Source: a virus. From it: DNA of 26,024 nt. Below the pieces are notes generated by a model, which worked only from the letters and a program-made list of their open reading frames with translations, was not told the DNA's origin and made no database searches. The stretch lies in IMG/VR virus record IMGVR_UViG_3300021139_000127, positions 1 to 26,024 of that record. One strand, written 5' to 3'. Positions 1-7,223 of this stretch are shown piece after piece (the first letter of the stretch is position 1; each line of letters starts with the position of its first letter). Both the position numbers and the translations under genes were made by a program.

Positions 1-1
1 G

Positions 2-133
2 TTTCTTGTTGTAAAGAAGATCCAGGAAGATGAGCGTGAGGCGTGTGCAAATAGAGCCAGTGTTGCCCTGCTAGGTACGCTTCAGACAACCACAGATAGG
101 GTATTAAAATCTATTAGAAAAGAACAAGAATGA
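2..133 (+). CDS. Unknown protein, 3' end only (truncated by window edge)
   Basis: An open frame enters from the left edge and encodes 43 residues before a TGA stop. The visible part is charged and probably helical, with no recognisable motif (it ends in KSIRKEQE). Its stop overlaps the start of the next gene in an ATGA arrangement, which is the junction style of this whole plus-strand operon and supports it being real coding sequence. Function unknown; the N-terminal part lies outside the window. Confidence 0.5.
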   Translation, partial: FLVVKKIQEDEREACANRASVALLGTLQTTTDRVLKSIRKEQE

Positions 134-303
134 CTAAAGAAGAAATATTAACTAAAGATTATGCGTTAGCAGTTGCACTTGAGGCACTTGTGTTGGCTAG
201 GACTCTTTCAACTGGTAAAGCGAGTGATCAATTCCATAATGCCATAGAAATTATTAAAAGAACATTTATAGAACAGCAAGGGGACAAGAATGAACATACA
301 TGA
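130..303 (+). CDS. Small unknown protein (57 aa)
   Basis: This short frame starts with ATG inside the stop codon of the preceding gene (ATGA) and ends 14 nt inside the next gene. It encodes a mostly alpha-helical, soluble-looking peptide with an alanine/leucine-rich stretch around residues 12-25 and a basic patch near residues 43-46. There is no good Shine-Dalgarno sequence, so translation probably depends on coupling to the upstream gene. No family recognised. Its reality rests on tight packing and absence of any other frame here. Confidence 0.55.
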   Translation: MTKEEILTKDYALAVALEALVLARTLSTGKASDQFHNAIEIIKRTFIEQQGDKNEHT

Positions 304-496
304 CCCACAAAAAGACATTGACTACTTGGTCGCTAAAAACAACACCAAGGATCTGGCGGAGGCTATTTTAATAGCTATCCTGTACCTTAAAGACTCAGAG
401 GGAAAGTTGCTGAGGGTCAAGCTAGGCGAGACATTTCAGGACCAGATTAATTTTGCAATGCAGATAGCTAAGATGCTAAGGGGAGGACGAGATTGA
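290..496 (+). CDS. Small unknown helical protein (68 aa)
   Basis: The frame begins with ATG preceded by a purine-rich Shine-Dalgarno sequence (AGGGGA). It encodes a helical protein with a hydrophobic central helix (LAEAILIAILYL, residues 22-33), too short and too flanked by charge to be a confident membrane anchor. It overlaps the previous gene by 14 nt, and its last codons contain the ribosome-binding site of the metallophosphoesterase downstream. No domain recognised. Likely an early accessory protein, by position only. Confidence 0.6.
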   Translation: MNIHDPQKDIDYLVAKNNTKDLAEAILIAILYLKDSEGKLLRVKLGETFQDQINFAMQIAKMLRGGRD

Positions 497-1029
497 ACAC
501 ATTCTTTACAGCGGACACGCACTTTGGCCACGCAGGCGTGTGCAAGTTCCTGCGCGATGACGGGACCAAACTGCGGCCATGGGATAACGCCGACGAGATG
601 GACGAGGACCTGGTCAAGTACTGGAACGAAACAGTTAAGCCAAACGACAAAGTCTACCACCTGGGCGATGTGGTCATCAACCGCAAGGCGCTTAAGACGA
701 TGGCCAGGCTGAACGGGGACAAGATTTTAGTAAAGGGAAACCATGACATCTTTAAACTTGAGGACTACACGCCGTACTTCAGGGACATTCGTGCCTACGC
801 GGTACTCGACAATATCCTCTGCTCGCATATCCCTGTACACCCCGACTCAAAGGGACGATTTCGCGCAAACGTGCACGGGCACCTGCACTCCAATATTGTC
901 TGCAAGCCTGACGTTTACCGTGGCGGCAAGCCGGTCCGAGACCCATGGTACGTCTGTGTCTCGGTAGAGCACACCAACTTCAGGCCTATCAGCTTTGAAG
1001 AGGTAAAGAAACAACTGGAGGTTATATGA
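493..1029 (+). CDS. Calcineurin-like metallophosphoesterase
   Basis: This 178-residue protein has the metal-binding signature of binuclear metallophosphoesterases in order: D8-x-H10 (ADTHFGH), G58-D59 (LGDVV), G82-N83-H84-D85, H112 (CSHIPVHP), and H128-G-H130-L-H132. These residues bind two metal ions and hydrolyse phosphomonoester or phosphodiester bonds; the true substrate is not visible. The start is TTG, chosen because a strong AAGGGGAGG site lies just upstream and the first metal ligand is already at residue 8; the next in-frame Met (residue 36) would remove it. The start overlaps the previous stop (TTGA). Adjacent RNA ligase and kinase genes suggest a role in RNA-end processing, for example removing 3' or cyclic phosphates. 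This is inference; nucleotide or protein phosphatase activity is also possible. The gene is clearly richer in G+C than the small genes around it. Confidence 0.9.
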   Translation: MNTFFTADTHFGHAGVCKFLRDDGTKLRPWDNADEMDEDLVKYWNETVKPNDKVYHLGDVVINRKALKTMARLNGDKILVKGNHDIFKLEDYTPYFRDIRAYAVLDNILCSHIPVHPDSKGRFRANVHGHLHSNIVCKPDVYRGGKPVRDPWYVCVSVEHTNFRPISFEEVKKQLEVI

Positions 1030-1190
1030 ACAAGAAAGTCTTTTTCTCGATTTTGATATTTGGTGCTTTTATGGCGTGGCTATCTGGCTATAATTTTGAC
1101 TACAGAAGTGAGGGGGTGGCATCTTACTTTTTCTTTGTTATTGGGATTTCTTTTATGGCGTCCATAGCGCCTGAAATGTGGGATGAGTAA
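1026..1190 (+). CDS. Small two-segment membrane protein (54 aa)
   Basis: The ATG overlaps the metallophosphoesterase stop (ATGA) and is preceded by TGGAGG. The product starts with MNKK, followed by two hydrophobic stretches (about residues 5-20 and 32-46) around a short polar loop (GYNFDYRSEG), so it should sit in the inner membrane as a hairpin. No family recognised. Such small early membrane proteins in phages sometimes act in superinfection exclusion or host takeover, but nothing here demonstrates that. The base composition is AT-rich compared with the genes on each side. Confidence 0.7.
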   Translation: MNKKVFFSILIFGAFMAWLSGYNFDYRSEGVASYFFFVIGISFMASIAPEMWDE

Positions 1191-1457
1191 ATGGATATTG
1201 AAGTACTAGACCCAATAACAGACCTCAGCGAGTTTATAGCGTTCTGCACGCAACCCATGGTGCAGATTACCCCACAGTTTATGCAACAGGCTACACAAAT
1301 AGCCAACGAGTGTGCTAAACTGCGAAAAGAAGTTAAAAAGCTAAACCAGATAATCAGCCTACAAAGGAAAAAGTATGAAGTTTCTAAAGATAGAAAGTCT
1401 AAGCGATCTGTTGCCGTTCGTGGAGGACAAGAAAGAGATCAGCATCCGCAAGACTGA
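1191..1457 (+). CDS. Small unknown protein with basic coiled-coil segment
   Basis: The ATG abuts the previous TAA directly and has GGGA upstream. The first 60 residues look like a genuine protein: an acidic N-terminus (MDIEVLDPITDLSEF) followed by a helical, lysine-rich segment around residues 34-62 with heptad-like hydrophobics. The last 28 residues are read from within the RNA ligase gene and look like frame-shadow sequence (rich in K, R, G, Q). The 83-nt overlap is unusually long for this operon. Function unknown. It could be an authentic gene with a meaningless tail, or its end could have been altered when the ligase gene was inserted. Confidence 0.55.
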   Translation: MDIEVLDPITDLSEFIAFCTQPMVQITPQFMQQATQIANECAKLRKEVKKLNQIISLQRKKYEVSKDRKSKRSVAVRGGQERDQHPQD

Positions 1458-2493
1458 CGACGGAGGCACCACGGTTGTCTACCGATTCCTGGACTCCAAG
1501 ACGTTTGACAGCTACGAGTCCCTGGAGGCCCGCGGGATCATGTTCGATGACCTGGACCGCGTCATATCGCGCCCACTGCACAAGTTCCATAACCTGGACT
1601 CTACGGGCTCCGGCGTCAACACGTACACCCGAGACTACATACTGGCCAACAAGGACCAGGTAAAGGCCATCTACGAGAAGCTAGACGGGTCCATGATATC
1701 CACCGCCAACTTCAACGGCACTGTGCGCCTGCGCTCCAAGAGCGCGTATGGCACAGACGTATGCAGACTGGCCTACAAGATCTACAACCAGGATCGCGAC
1801 ATTCAGTTCCTGTGCATGTTCTGCGTCGAGCGCGGGCTCACGGCCACGTTTGAGCTAACACACCCACAGTCACGCATCGTGCTCGCCTACAGCAAGCCTG
1901 AGCTACGACTGCTACACATCCGCGACAACGTCACCGGCGAGTACGTTACGGACCAGATCAGGGCCGCGCAAAACGTCAAGCAGTGCCCACAGATACCCGT
2001 GACCCGCCTTGAGGAGATCATCTCCCGCGAGCACCTGGAGGGGCTCAAAAACGAGGAGGGGTACGTGATCCAGTTCAGGGATGGGGACATGGTCAAGGTT
2101 AAGTGCCCCTGGTACGTCGGCCTGCACCGCGTGGTTACCTTTGTCCGTGAGCGGGACATCGCCAATATGGTCCTTGAGGAGCGCCTGGATGATGTATACT
2201 CAGCGTTTGCACACCTGGGGATTGACGTTGAGTCAATTGAAATAATTGAGAGCGCGGTTAAGAACAAACTGATCGAGATAGCCGACCAGGTTGAGCAGGC
2301 CTACCGGGAGGTGACCGCTGAGAAGTTAAGCCGTAAAGATGTGGCGTTGCGCTACGATGGTTGGGACTTTCGTAGCCTGCTGTTTACCATGCTTGACGGC
2401 AAAGAGCCTAAGTACAAGGAGTACTACAAGCGCAACATACTGGACAAGCGTTGGGGCTTAAATGTGGTAGGTAACGTAGGAGAAAAAGAATGA
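1375..2493 (+). CDS. RNA ligase, T4 Rnl1 type
   Basis: The 372-residue product matches the size (374 aa) and motif order of T4 RNA ligase 1. It has an upstream EARGIMF segment and SRPLHKFHNL (residues 51-74); motif I with the adenylated lysine K102 in EKLDGS; a strand resembling nucleotidyltransferase motif III with E160 (TFELTHPQSRIVL); motif IV EEGYVIQF (227-234); and motif V VKVK (240-243). A helical C-terminal domain of about 120 residues follows, as in Rnl1. The family joins 3'-OH and 5'-phosphate RNA ends using ATP, and in T4 it reseals tRNA cut by the host anticodon nuclease PrrC. The start has AAGGA seven bases upstream. The kinase gene follows with an ATGA overlap. Base composition is markedly GC-rich compared with the small genes upstream, compatible with separate acquisition. 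Confidence 0.93.
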   Translation: MKFLKIESLSDLLPFVEDKKEISIRKTDDGGTTVVYRFLDSKTFDSYESLEARGIMFDDLDRVISRPLHKFHNLDSTGSGVNTYTRDYILANKDQVKAIYEKLDGSMISTANFNGTVRLRSKSAYGTDVCRLAYKIYNQDRDIQFLCMFCVERGLTATFELTHPQSRIVLAYSKPELRLLHIRDNVTGEYVTDQIRAAQNVKQCPQIPVTRLEEIISREHLEGLKNEEGYVIQFRDGDMVKVKCPWYVGLHRVVTFVRERDIANMVLEERLDDVYSAFAHLGIDVESIEIIESAVKNKLIEIADQVEQAYREVTAEKLSRKDVALRYDGWDFRSLLFTMLDGKEPKYKEYYKRNILDKRWGLNVVGNVGEKE

Positions 2494-2909
2494 GCACACT
2501 AACACTAATACGCGGACTGCCCGGATCCGGCAAGAGCACACTGGCCGCCAAGTTAAGTAACGAAGCGGAGCGCAACACTGTTTGGCTTGAGGCCGATCAG
2601 CACTTTACTAATGAGGACGGAACGTATCAATTCGATATTAATAAAATTGGTGAGGCACACCTGAAATGTCAGAGTAGCGCACGCCGCTATTTAGAGCATA
2701 AATTTGACGTTATTGTGTCTAACACGTCCACAACGCTGAAAGAGATGCGCCCATACTTTGAGATGGCCAAAGAGCTTGGCGCAGAGTTTACCGTTATCAC
2801 CTGTCAGGGTCACTTCAAGAACGTGCACAACGTGCCGGAGGAGACTCTGTCAAAGATGGCCATGCGCTTCTTTTACGGTGACGTAATAGCCGCACTGGAG
2901 AGAACGTGA
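2490..2909 (+). CDS. P-loop kinase, probable 5'-polynucleotide kinase
   Basis: The 139-residue protein begins with a Walker A loop, GLPGSGKST (K15, S16, T17), followed by ADQHF with D36. In T4 polynucleotide kinase the equivalent positions are K15, S16 and the general base D35, so the spacing fits a polynucleotide kinase well. The middle segment (DVIVSNTSTTLKEMRPYFEMA) and the end (HNVPEETLSKMAMRF) resemble the N4BP2-like/AAA_33 kinase family. Unlike T4 Pnkp there is no C-terminal 3'-phosphatase domain. It would phosphorylate 5'-OH RNA ends so that the adjacent ligase can join them. The start overlaps the ligase stop (ATGA) and has AGGAG upstream, so the two are probably made together. The main alternative is a nucleotide or other small-molecule kinase of the same fold. 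Confidence 0.85.
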   Translation: MSTLTLIRGLPGSGKSTLAAKLSNEAERNTVWLEADQHFTNEDGTYQFDINKIGEAHLKCQSSARRYLEHKFDVIVSNTSTTLKEMRPYFEMAKELGAEFTVITCQGHFKNVHNVPEETLSKMAMRFFYGDVIAALERT

Positions 2910-4852
2910 TCTACAGCATCGACTTTGAGACCCGAAGTGTCATTGACTTAAAAGAGAATGGCCTTGATATCTACGCCAACGATAAGAGTACTGAGGTACT
3001 TTGCATTGCCTTTGGAACTGTTTTAGATAACGTGACTATTGTTGGTCTAGAACAAAACGTATTCGTTGATGATTTAGTTGTGCGTAGACATAAGTTTAAT
3101 GGCCTTATTGAGCACGTCCGAGCAGGCGGAAAGATCCAGGCCTGGAACGCGCTCTTTGAATACGCGATCTGGAACTGCGTCTGCGTGCCAAAATACGGTT
3201 GGCCAGAACTAAAATTGAGCCAGGTGATTGACTCCATGGCCATAGCCGCGGCCAATAACGTGCCACAGAGCCTGGAAGAAGCCGCGCTTTTTATGGACTC
3301 CGCGCACAAAAAGGATCCCATTGGCGCAAAATTGATCCAAAAGCTATGTAAACCTCTCAAAAACGGTAACTTTAACAACGACCCGGAGCTGCTACAACAA
3401 CTCTACGAGTACTGCGTTAAGGACGTCAAGGCTGAGATGTCGATCGTGGCCAAGCTACGGGGCCTAAGCGCCTCTGAGCAGGCCATATGGGAGCTTACAC
3501 AGCGTATCAACCTTAGAGGCGTGCCAGTGGACCCTCTTGAGCTAAAAAACGCTCAAAACGCGGTTAAAAACGCCCAAGACGCCATAGATCAGGAGCTACT
3601 CAACCTAACTGGCTGTAAGCCATCCGAGCGTGCCAAACTGCTTGCCTGGCTAAACGCTCACGGGGCGGATATGAAAGACCTTACTGCTGACACGGTTATT
3701 AAGAAACTTGCGGAGGACTTTATTTCTAAGAACGTGCGCAGGGCACTCGAACTACGCCAGGAGGGCAGTCAGACTAGCGTAGCCAAATACAATAAAATGT
3801 TGGAGATACAAAGAAATGGAAGAATTAGAAATACATTGGTCTATCACGGCGCGTCTACTGGCCGTTGGTCTTCGCGTGGTGGACTTAATCTTCAAAATAT
3901 CGCGCGTCCCGTACTTGGCGATGCACAGATTGCAGAAGCGATTCCAAGAGTCTTTGGCCGAGGAATTGGCACGATGTCAGAACTCTCGTCTCTGGTTAGG
4001 GGTGCACTTAAAGCTCCTGACAAGCAGACCTTCGTGGACGTCGATTTTTCTTCAATCGAAAACAGAGTGGGAGTTTGGTTGGCCGGCCAAAAAGACAAAG
4101 TTGAATTATTTAGACAGGGGCTAGATGAGTACAAAACCTTTGCCTCAACAGCACTGTATAAAATACCATATGACCAGGTATCCAAAGAACAGCGCCAGAT
4201 TAGTAAATCGGCTGTGCTTGGTTGTATGTTCGGCCAGGGATCTAAGGGCCTGGTAGAGTACGCCGATGGTATGGGCGTTAAGATGTCTCTCGGTGAGGCT
4301 GAGAGGGCCGTAAATGCGTACAGGCTGTCCTACGCAAGGGTAAAGAACTTATGGTACGAATGTGAAGAGGCGGCGATTAATGCGGTACAAAACCCGGGCA
4401 CTGCATTTGCTGCAGGTAACAAGATCCGACTAAAGTGTGAGAACAGAACGCTGTGGTTGATACTGCCTAGTAAGCGTTTAATCTGTTGGCAGAGACCGCA
4501 ATTAGATATGGTTATGACCCCGTGGGGCACTCAAAAACTCGCCGTCACCGTCCACAGTCAGAATACTTACACCCGTCAATGGAGTAGAAACGCGCTCATT
4601 GGGAGTAGCATATTCCAGAGCGCAACCCAGGGGCTCGCTCGTGACTTCCTGGCCCATGCTTCGCTTAACGTTGAAGAGCACGGATACGGAATACTCAATT
4701 TGATCCATGATGAGGTCCTATTGTTGACTGATGCTGAGAACGCTGAGTTTCATATGGAGGAGGTCATTAGAATTATGACCACACCCCCTAGTTGGGCTCC
4801 AGATATGCCACTCGCCGCTGAGGGATGGCACGGAGACCGTTATCGCAAGTGA
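2906..4852 (+). CDS. polA: DNA polymerase, family A, with 3'-5' exonuclease
   Basis: The 648-residue enzyme has an N-terminal DnaQ-like proofreading exonuclease (D6-F-E8; NALFEY at 81-86; YEYCVKD at 168-174) and a family A polymerase domain. Polymerase motif A is DVDFSSIENRV (378-388); motif B is R430-x3-K434-x7-FG; motif C is H601-D602-E603. TGRWSSRGGLNLQNI (318-332) is the typical segment before motif A. It copies the phage genome. Aligning motif B with E. coli Pol I (R754, K758, F762, Y766) places Leu438 at 762 and Phe442 at 766. The start is GTG, set by GGAGAG five bases upstream and a GTGA overlap with the kinase gene. There is no 5'-nuclease domain. The 3' end overlaps the convergent late operon by 13 nt. 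Confidence 0.97.
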   Translation: MIYSIDFETRSVIDLKENGLDIYANDKSTEVLCIAFGTVLDNVTIVGLEQNVFVDDLVVRRHKFNGLIEHVRAGGKIQAWNALFEYAIWNCVCVPKYGWPELKLSQVIDSMAIAAANNVPQSLEEAALFMDSAHKKDPIGAKLIQKLCKPLKNGNFNNDPELLQQLYEYCVKDVKAEMSIVAKLRGLSASEQAIWELTQRINLRGVPVDPLELKNAQNAVKNAQDAIDQELLNLTGCKPSERAKLLAWLNAHGADMKDLTADTVIKKLAEDFISKNVRRALELRQEGSQTSVAKYNKMLEIQRNGRIRNTLVYHGASTGRWSSRGGLNLQNIARPVLGDAQIAEAIPRVFGRGIGTMSELSSLVRGALKAPDKQTFVDVDFSSIENRVGVWLAGQKDKVELFRQGLDEYKTFASTALYKIPYDQVSKEQRQISKSAVLGCMFGQGSKGLVEYADGMGVKMSLGEAERAVNAYRLSYARVKNLWYECEEAAINAVQNPGTAFAAGNKIRLKCENRTLWLILPSKRLICWQRPQLDMVMTPWGTQKLAVTVHSQNTYTRQWSRNALIGSSIFQSATQGLARDFLAHASLNVEEHGYGILNLIHDEVLLLTDAENAEFHMEEVIRIMTTPPSWAPDMPLAAEGWHGDRYRK

Positions 4853-5664
4853 GTCAGACCGCCCGACTTATAAGTTGGGCTCTCAGGATCCTTGGGGTTT
4901 AATTTAAACTGCGGATCGTCTGGGTGTGCCTTAATTGGATTCTTAGCAAGAACCAAAGGTCCGACCTGGACGACTTCTTCTGCGCCAGTTACTGGCAACA
5001 TATCCGATTTGTCGTAAAAGTAACTGTGCCTATAAGGATTGTTACCTAACTGCGACCACTCGGGATCATTTAAATACTGCTGTGCCATTGCATGCACGTC
5101 TTCTGGAGGCGTATTGTTCCAGTCACCGTGGATGCGTGCGTAGGTTGTTTTGTCACTCTTGCCTGTTGCAATTGCATGCGCGGCTTTTGGGGGCGCTGTG
5201 AACTCAATAGGACCCGTTAAATGCGCTGTTTGGCCGTAACCTAAAGACTTACCTGCGTCAGCAGGATCGTGCAAGGACACAATCCACTTATCATAAGCGT
5301 TGTACGCCGGAATATCGAGCCTGGATGAGACACGCATACCCGTTGGGATATTTTTATTGACTCCAACAATACCCGTATCGACCTGGTTAGGTTTGAGGGC
5401 CGACGCCATTTCAACGTGTGAGGGCATTGGAGGCACCTCAGAGAACGGTTTGATGGGTAGGTGCTCCCTTACCACTGCCCGGTACTGTTCGGGCGTTATA
5501 ACCCTGTTTCCGAGGTCTATAGCGGCCTGTTTGGTCATGGGGTTGTTAGCTTGGCGTTGGCCGATGGAATTAACTTTGCGCCAGGCGTCCACCATGTCTT
5601 GAGTTAGACCCAATTTTTCAAATGCGGTTTTGCCTAATTGCGCTAATTCTTCAAGTTTAGTCAT
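4840..5664 (-). CDS. Virion-associated protein with polyvalent-protein-like domain (274 aa)
   Basis: This is the last gene of the minus-strand late operon. The central and C-terminal part contains segments that I recall from large polyvalent phage proteins: SSRLDIPAYNAYDKWIVSLHD (about residues 113-133, here with YDKW) and, later, RHSYFYDKSDMLPV followed by EEVVQVGPLVLAKNP near residues 229-243. The short N-terminal part is helical. The C-terminus is KSGGLTHLR, matching the GGL tails of the two genes before it. There are no signal peptide or membrane segments. The start overlaps the stop of the preceding gene by one base (TAATG), so translation is probably coupled. Likely role: an internal virion protein injected with the DNA. 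Enzymatic activity is not assignable; the family recognition comes from memory of sequence patterns and needs a profile search. Confidence 0.75.
   Translation of the reverse strand: MTKLEELAQLGKTAFEKLGLTQDMVDAWRKVNSIGQRQANNPMTKQAAIDLGNRVITPEQYRAVVREHLPIKPFSEVPPMPSHVEMASALKPNQVDTGIVGVNKNIPTGMRVSSRLDIPAYNAYDKWIVSLHDPADAGKSLGYGQTAHLTGPIEFTAPPKAAHAIATGKSDKTTYARIHGDWNNTPPEDVHAMAQQYLNDPEWSQLGNNPYRHSYFYDKSDMLPVTGAEEVVQVGPLVLAKNPIKAHPDDPQFKLNPKDPESPTYKSGGLTHLR
4861..4880 (+). terminator. Candidate terminator hairpin after the early operon
   Basis: GCCCGACT-TATA-AGTTGGGC forms an 8-bp stem with a four-base loop; one pair is G-U in plus-strand RNA and becomes an A-C mismatch in minus-strand RNA, so the hairpin favours the plus-strand transcript. 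It begins eight bases after the DNA polymerase stop. No uridine tract follows directly, so efficient intrinsic termination is uncertain. It lies inside the coding sequence for the last residues of the convergent late gene. Confidence 0.4.
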
Positions 5665-7223
5665 TATAGTAATCCAGATAGCCCACCCTGGGCCTGCTTT
5701 TGTACGTTCATGGGGTTAAACATTATTGCGGAGGGCTTTGTGTTATCTGGGTACAGCGCGCCGGAATAACCATGCTCTTTAATCATGCGCTCCAGGTCGC
5801 TATCCGCGTTGTATACCAGTCCTTGGTTAGCACTGGCCGTATACGGTGTTCTATTAGCTTCTTTGGCCAGTATACCAAGCCCCAGTGGATCCGCGCTCAC
5901 GTCATAAAGATTACTGGATGATGTTTTGTACTTGTAGGGACCCAGTCCAAGCTCTGGCGTCTGATCGCCTGCGTAGAAGTAGGTCCGATCCTTTACTGCG
6001 CCGGAGTAGTTCTTAAGCCTATCAGCCTCAGCGCCCGCTATGCCGGTCCCGTACTTAGTCGGATCGGTCTGTTTTAAGTCTGGCGAGTTACTAAAATGCG
6101 TAAGCTCAGATGCTGTTGTAGTGCCCTCTTGCGGCTTGATAAGCGGCTGAATATAGTCAGGCATACCGCCGGTGTAGTTAGTGTCGTGAAATTCTGGGGG
6201 CAGTATTACAGACTTCTGCGGGGCGTACTGAAAGTTATTCCACGCGTTTTTCTTTTGAGCCTCAAGCTCGGGTATTTTGTCTAGTTCCCCTGCACGTTTA
6301 GCATCATATATTTTACCGTCTAATTCATTAATGGCTTTTTTAACAGCCGCATTTAATGGTGTGTAATTTACTACACTATTTTGACCTCTAGTCTCTGAAG
6401 TCATGGCCAACTTAGCCAGTGGAGAAAACATTTGAGAGTGAGCGCCCCATGCAGTCTCTTCACCCTTGGGTCCAAAAGAGTTACCATGTGCGGCATGGCC
6501 ATAATAATCATGCACGGCCCTAAATTTTTCGTTCGTGTTAAGACCAGTTGTTGGATCCACAAAGTTTAAAAACTCATGTGGATCTCCTCCTTGAAACACA
6601 TAAAGATGATTATTGCCTATCACATCTTTTAACATTTCATTACTAGAATGATAATTGCCCTCACCATTCTGGTGAAAGCTCATATTAACGGGCAAAGTGC
6701 TAAACTGGTCTTCAGTCTCTTTGGCCAACTGACTATATGATTTATTTACCAAATCATCATAGTCTTTGATGTTGTGCTGTTCAATAAGATCAGGCATCTG
6801 TTTTTTATATGCGTCAAACACCGCGGTTTTATATGCAGGATCTTCTGTTGTGGCATGCAAAAAAGTGCGGCCAATTGCTGATTGTTTAGCCAAAGAACTC
6901 TCTGGCATATTGGGCAACGCGTATGGTTTTTGAAGCGTGTTGTTAGTGTACGCGTTGGCCCGTTGCTTTACGTGGTTGTTGGGGTCTTTGGCAAAGGCTT
7001 TGACCTGTTCATCCGATACTGTTGGTGAAACATCGTATCCACGTAGTCCTGACGTTTCTCTGACTCCTCTCGTTGGTGCCGCGCCTCTTGGTTGGACTCT
7101 GAGGAATGGTCCTTCTTGTCTTGCTTCATGTATGATCCTTTCAAGTTTTGGCATTGTACCACTTAAAGCCTCTTTGCCAAGCTGTAGCCCCGCCTTTATT
7201 TCAGGTAGTGTTGGAAGCGGCAT
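5664..7223 (-). CDS. Internal virion protein: HDYYGH domain plus ART-like C-terminal domain
   Basis: The 519-residue protein has three parts. Residues 1-118 are variable and basic. Residues about 120-300 form a strongly patterned domain with FRAVHDYYGHAAHGNSFGP (H238, D239, H243), the conserved acids of GEETAW, H262 of AHSQMFSPL, and SETRGQN (275-282). I recall this signature from polyvalent phage proteins; the cluster of His, Asp and Glu suggests a metal site or an enzyme. Residues about 374-505 look like an ADP-ribosyltransferase-like fold of the polyvalent type (HFSNSPDL, RTYFYAGD, then GYSGALYPDN and AIMFNPMNVQ). It ends with QGGLSGLL. The HDYYGH domain is encoded by distinctly AT-rich DNA inside a GC-richer gene. 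One-base TAATG overlaps join it to both neighbours. Activity unproven. Confidence 0.78.
   Translation of the reverse strand: MPLPTLPEIKAGLQLGKEALSGTMPKLERIIHEARQEGPFLRVQPRGAAPTRGVRETSGLRGYDVSPTVSDEQVKAFAKDPNNHVKQRANAYTNNTLQKPYALPNMPESSLAKQSAIGRTFLHATTEDPAYKTAVFDAYKKQMPDLIEQHNIKDYDDLVNKSYSQLAKETEDQFSTLPVNMSFHQNGEGNYHSSNEMLKDVIGNNHLYVFQGGDPHEFLNFVDPTTGLNTNEKFRAVHDYYGHAAHGNSFGPKGEETAWGAHSQMFSPLAKLAMTSETRGQNSVVNYTPLNAAVKKAINELDGKIYDAKRAGELDKIPELEAQKKNAWNNFQYAPQKSVILPPEFHDTNYTGGMPDYIQPLIKPQEGTTTASELTHFSNSPDLKQTDPTKYGTGIAGAEADRLKNYSGAVKDRTYFYAGDQTPELGLGPYKYKTSSSNLYDVSADPLGLGILAKEANRTPYTASANQGLVYNADSDLERMIKEHGYSGALYPDNTKPSAIMFNPMNVQKQAQGGLSGLL

Noticed and set aside
1887-2267. Minus-strand open frame (126 aa) inside the RNA ligase gene
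   Set aside because: Antisense to conserved ligase motifs IV and V; low-complexity Ser/Arg-rich product.
6480-6520. HDYYGH segment as a classical HD phosphohydrolase or zinc protease motif
   Set aside because: The spacing of later His/Asp residues fits neither the HD family nor HExxH peptidases, so no enzyme class was assigned.
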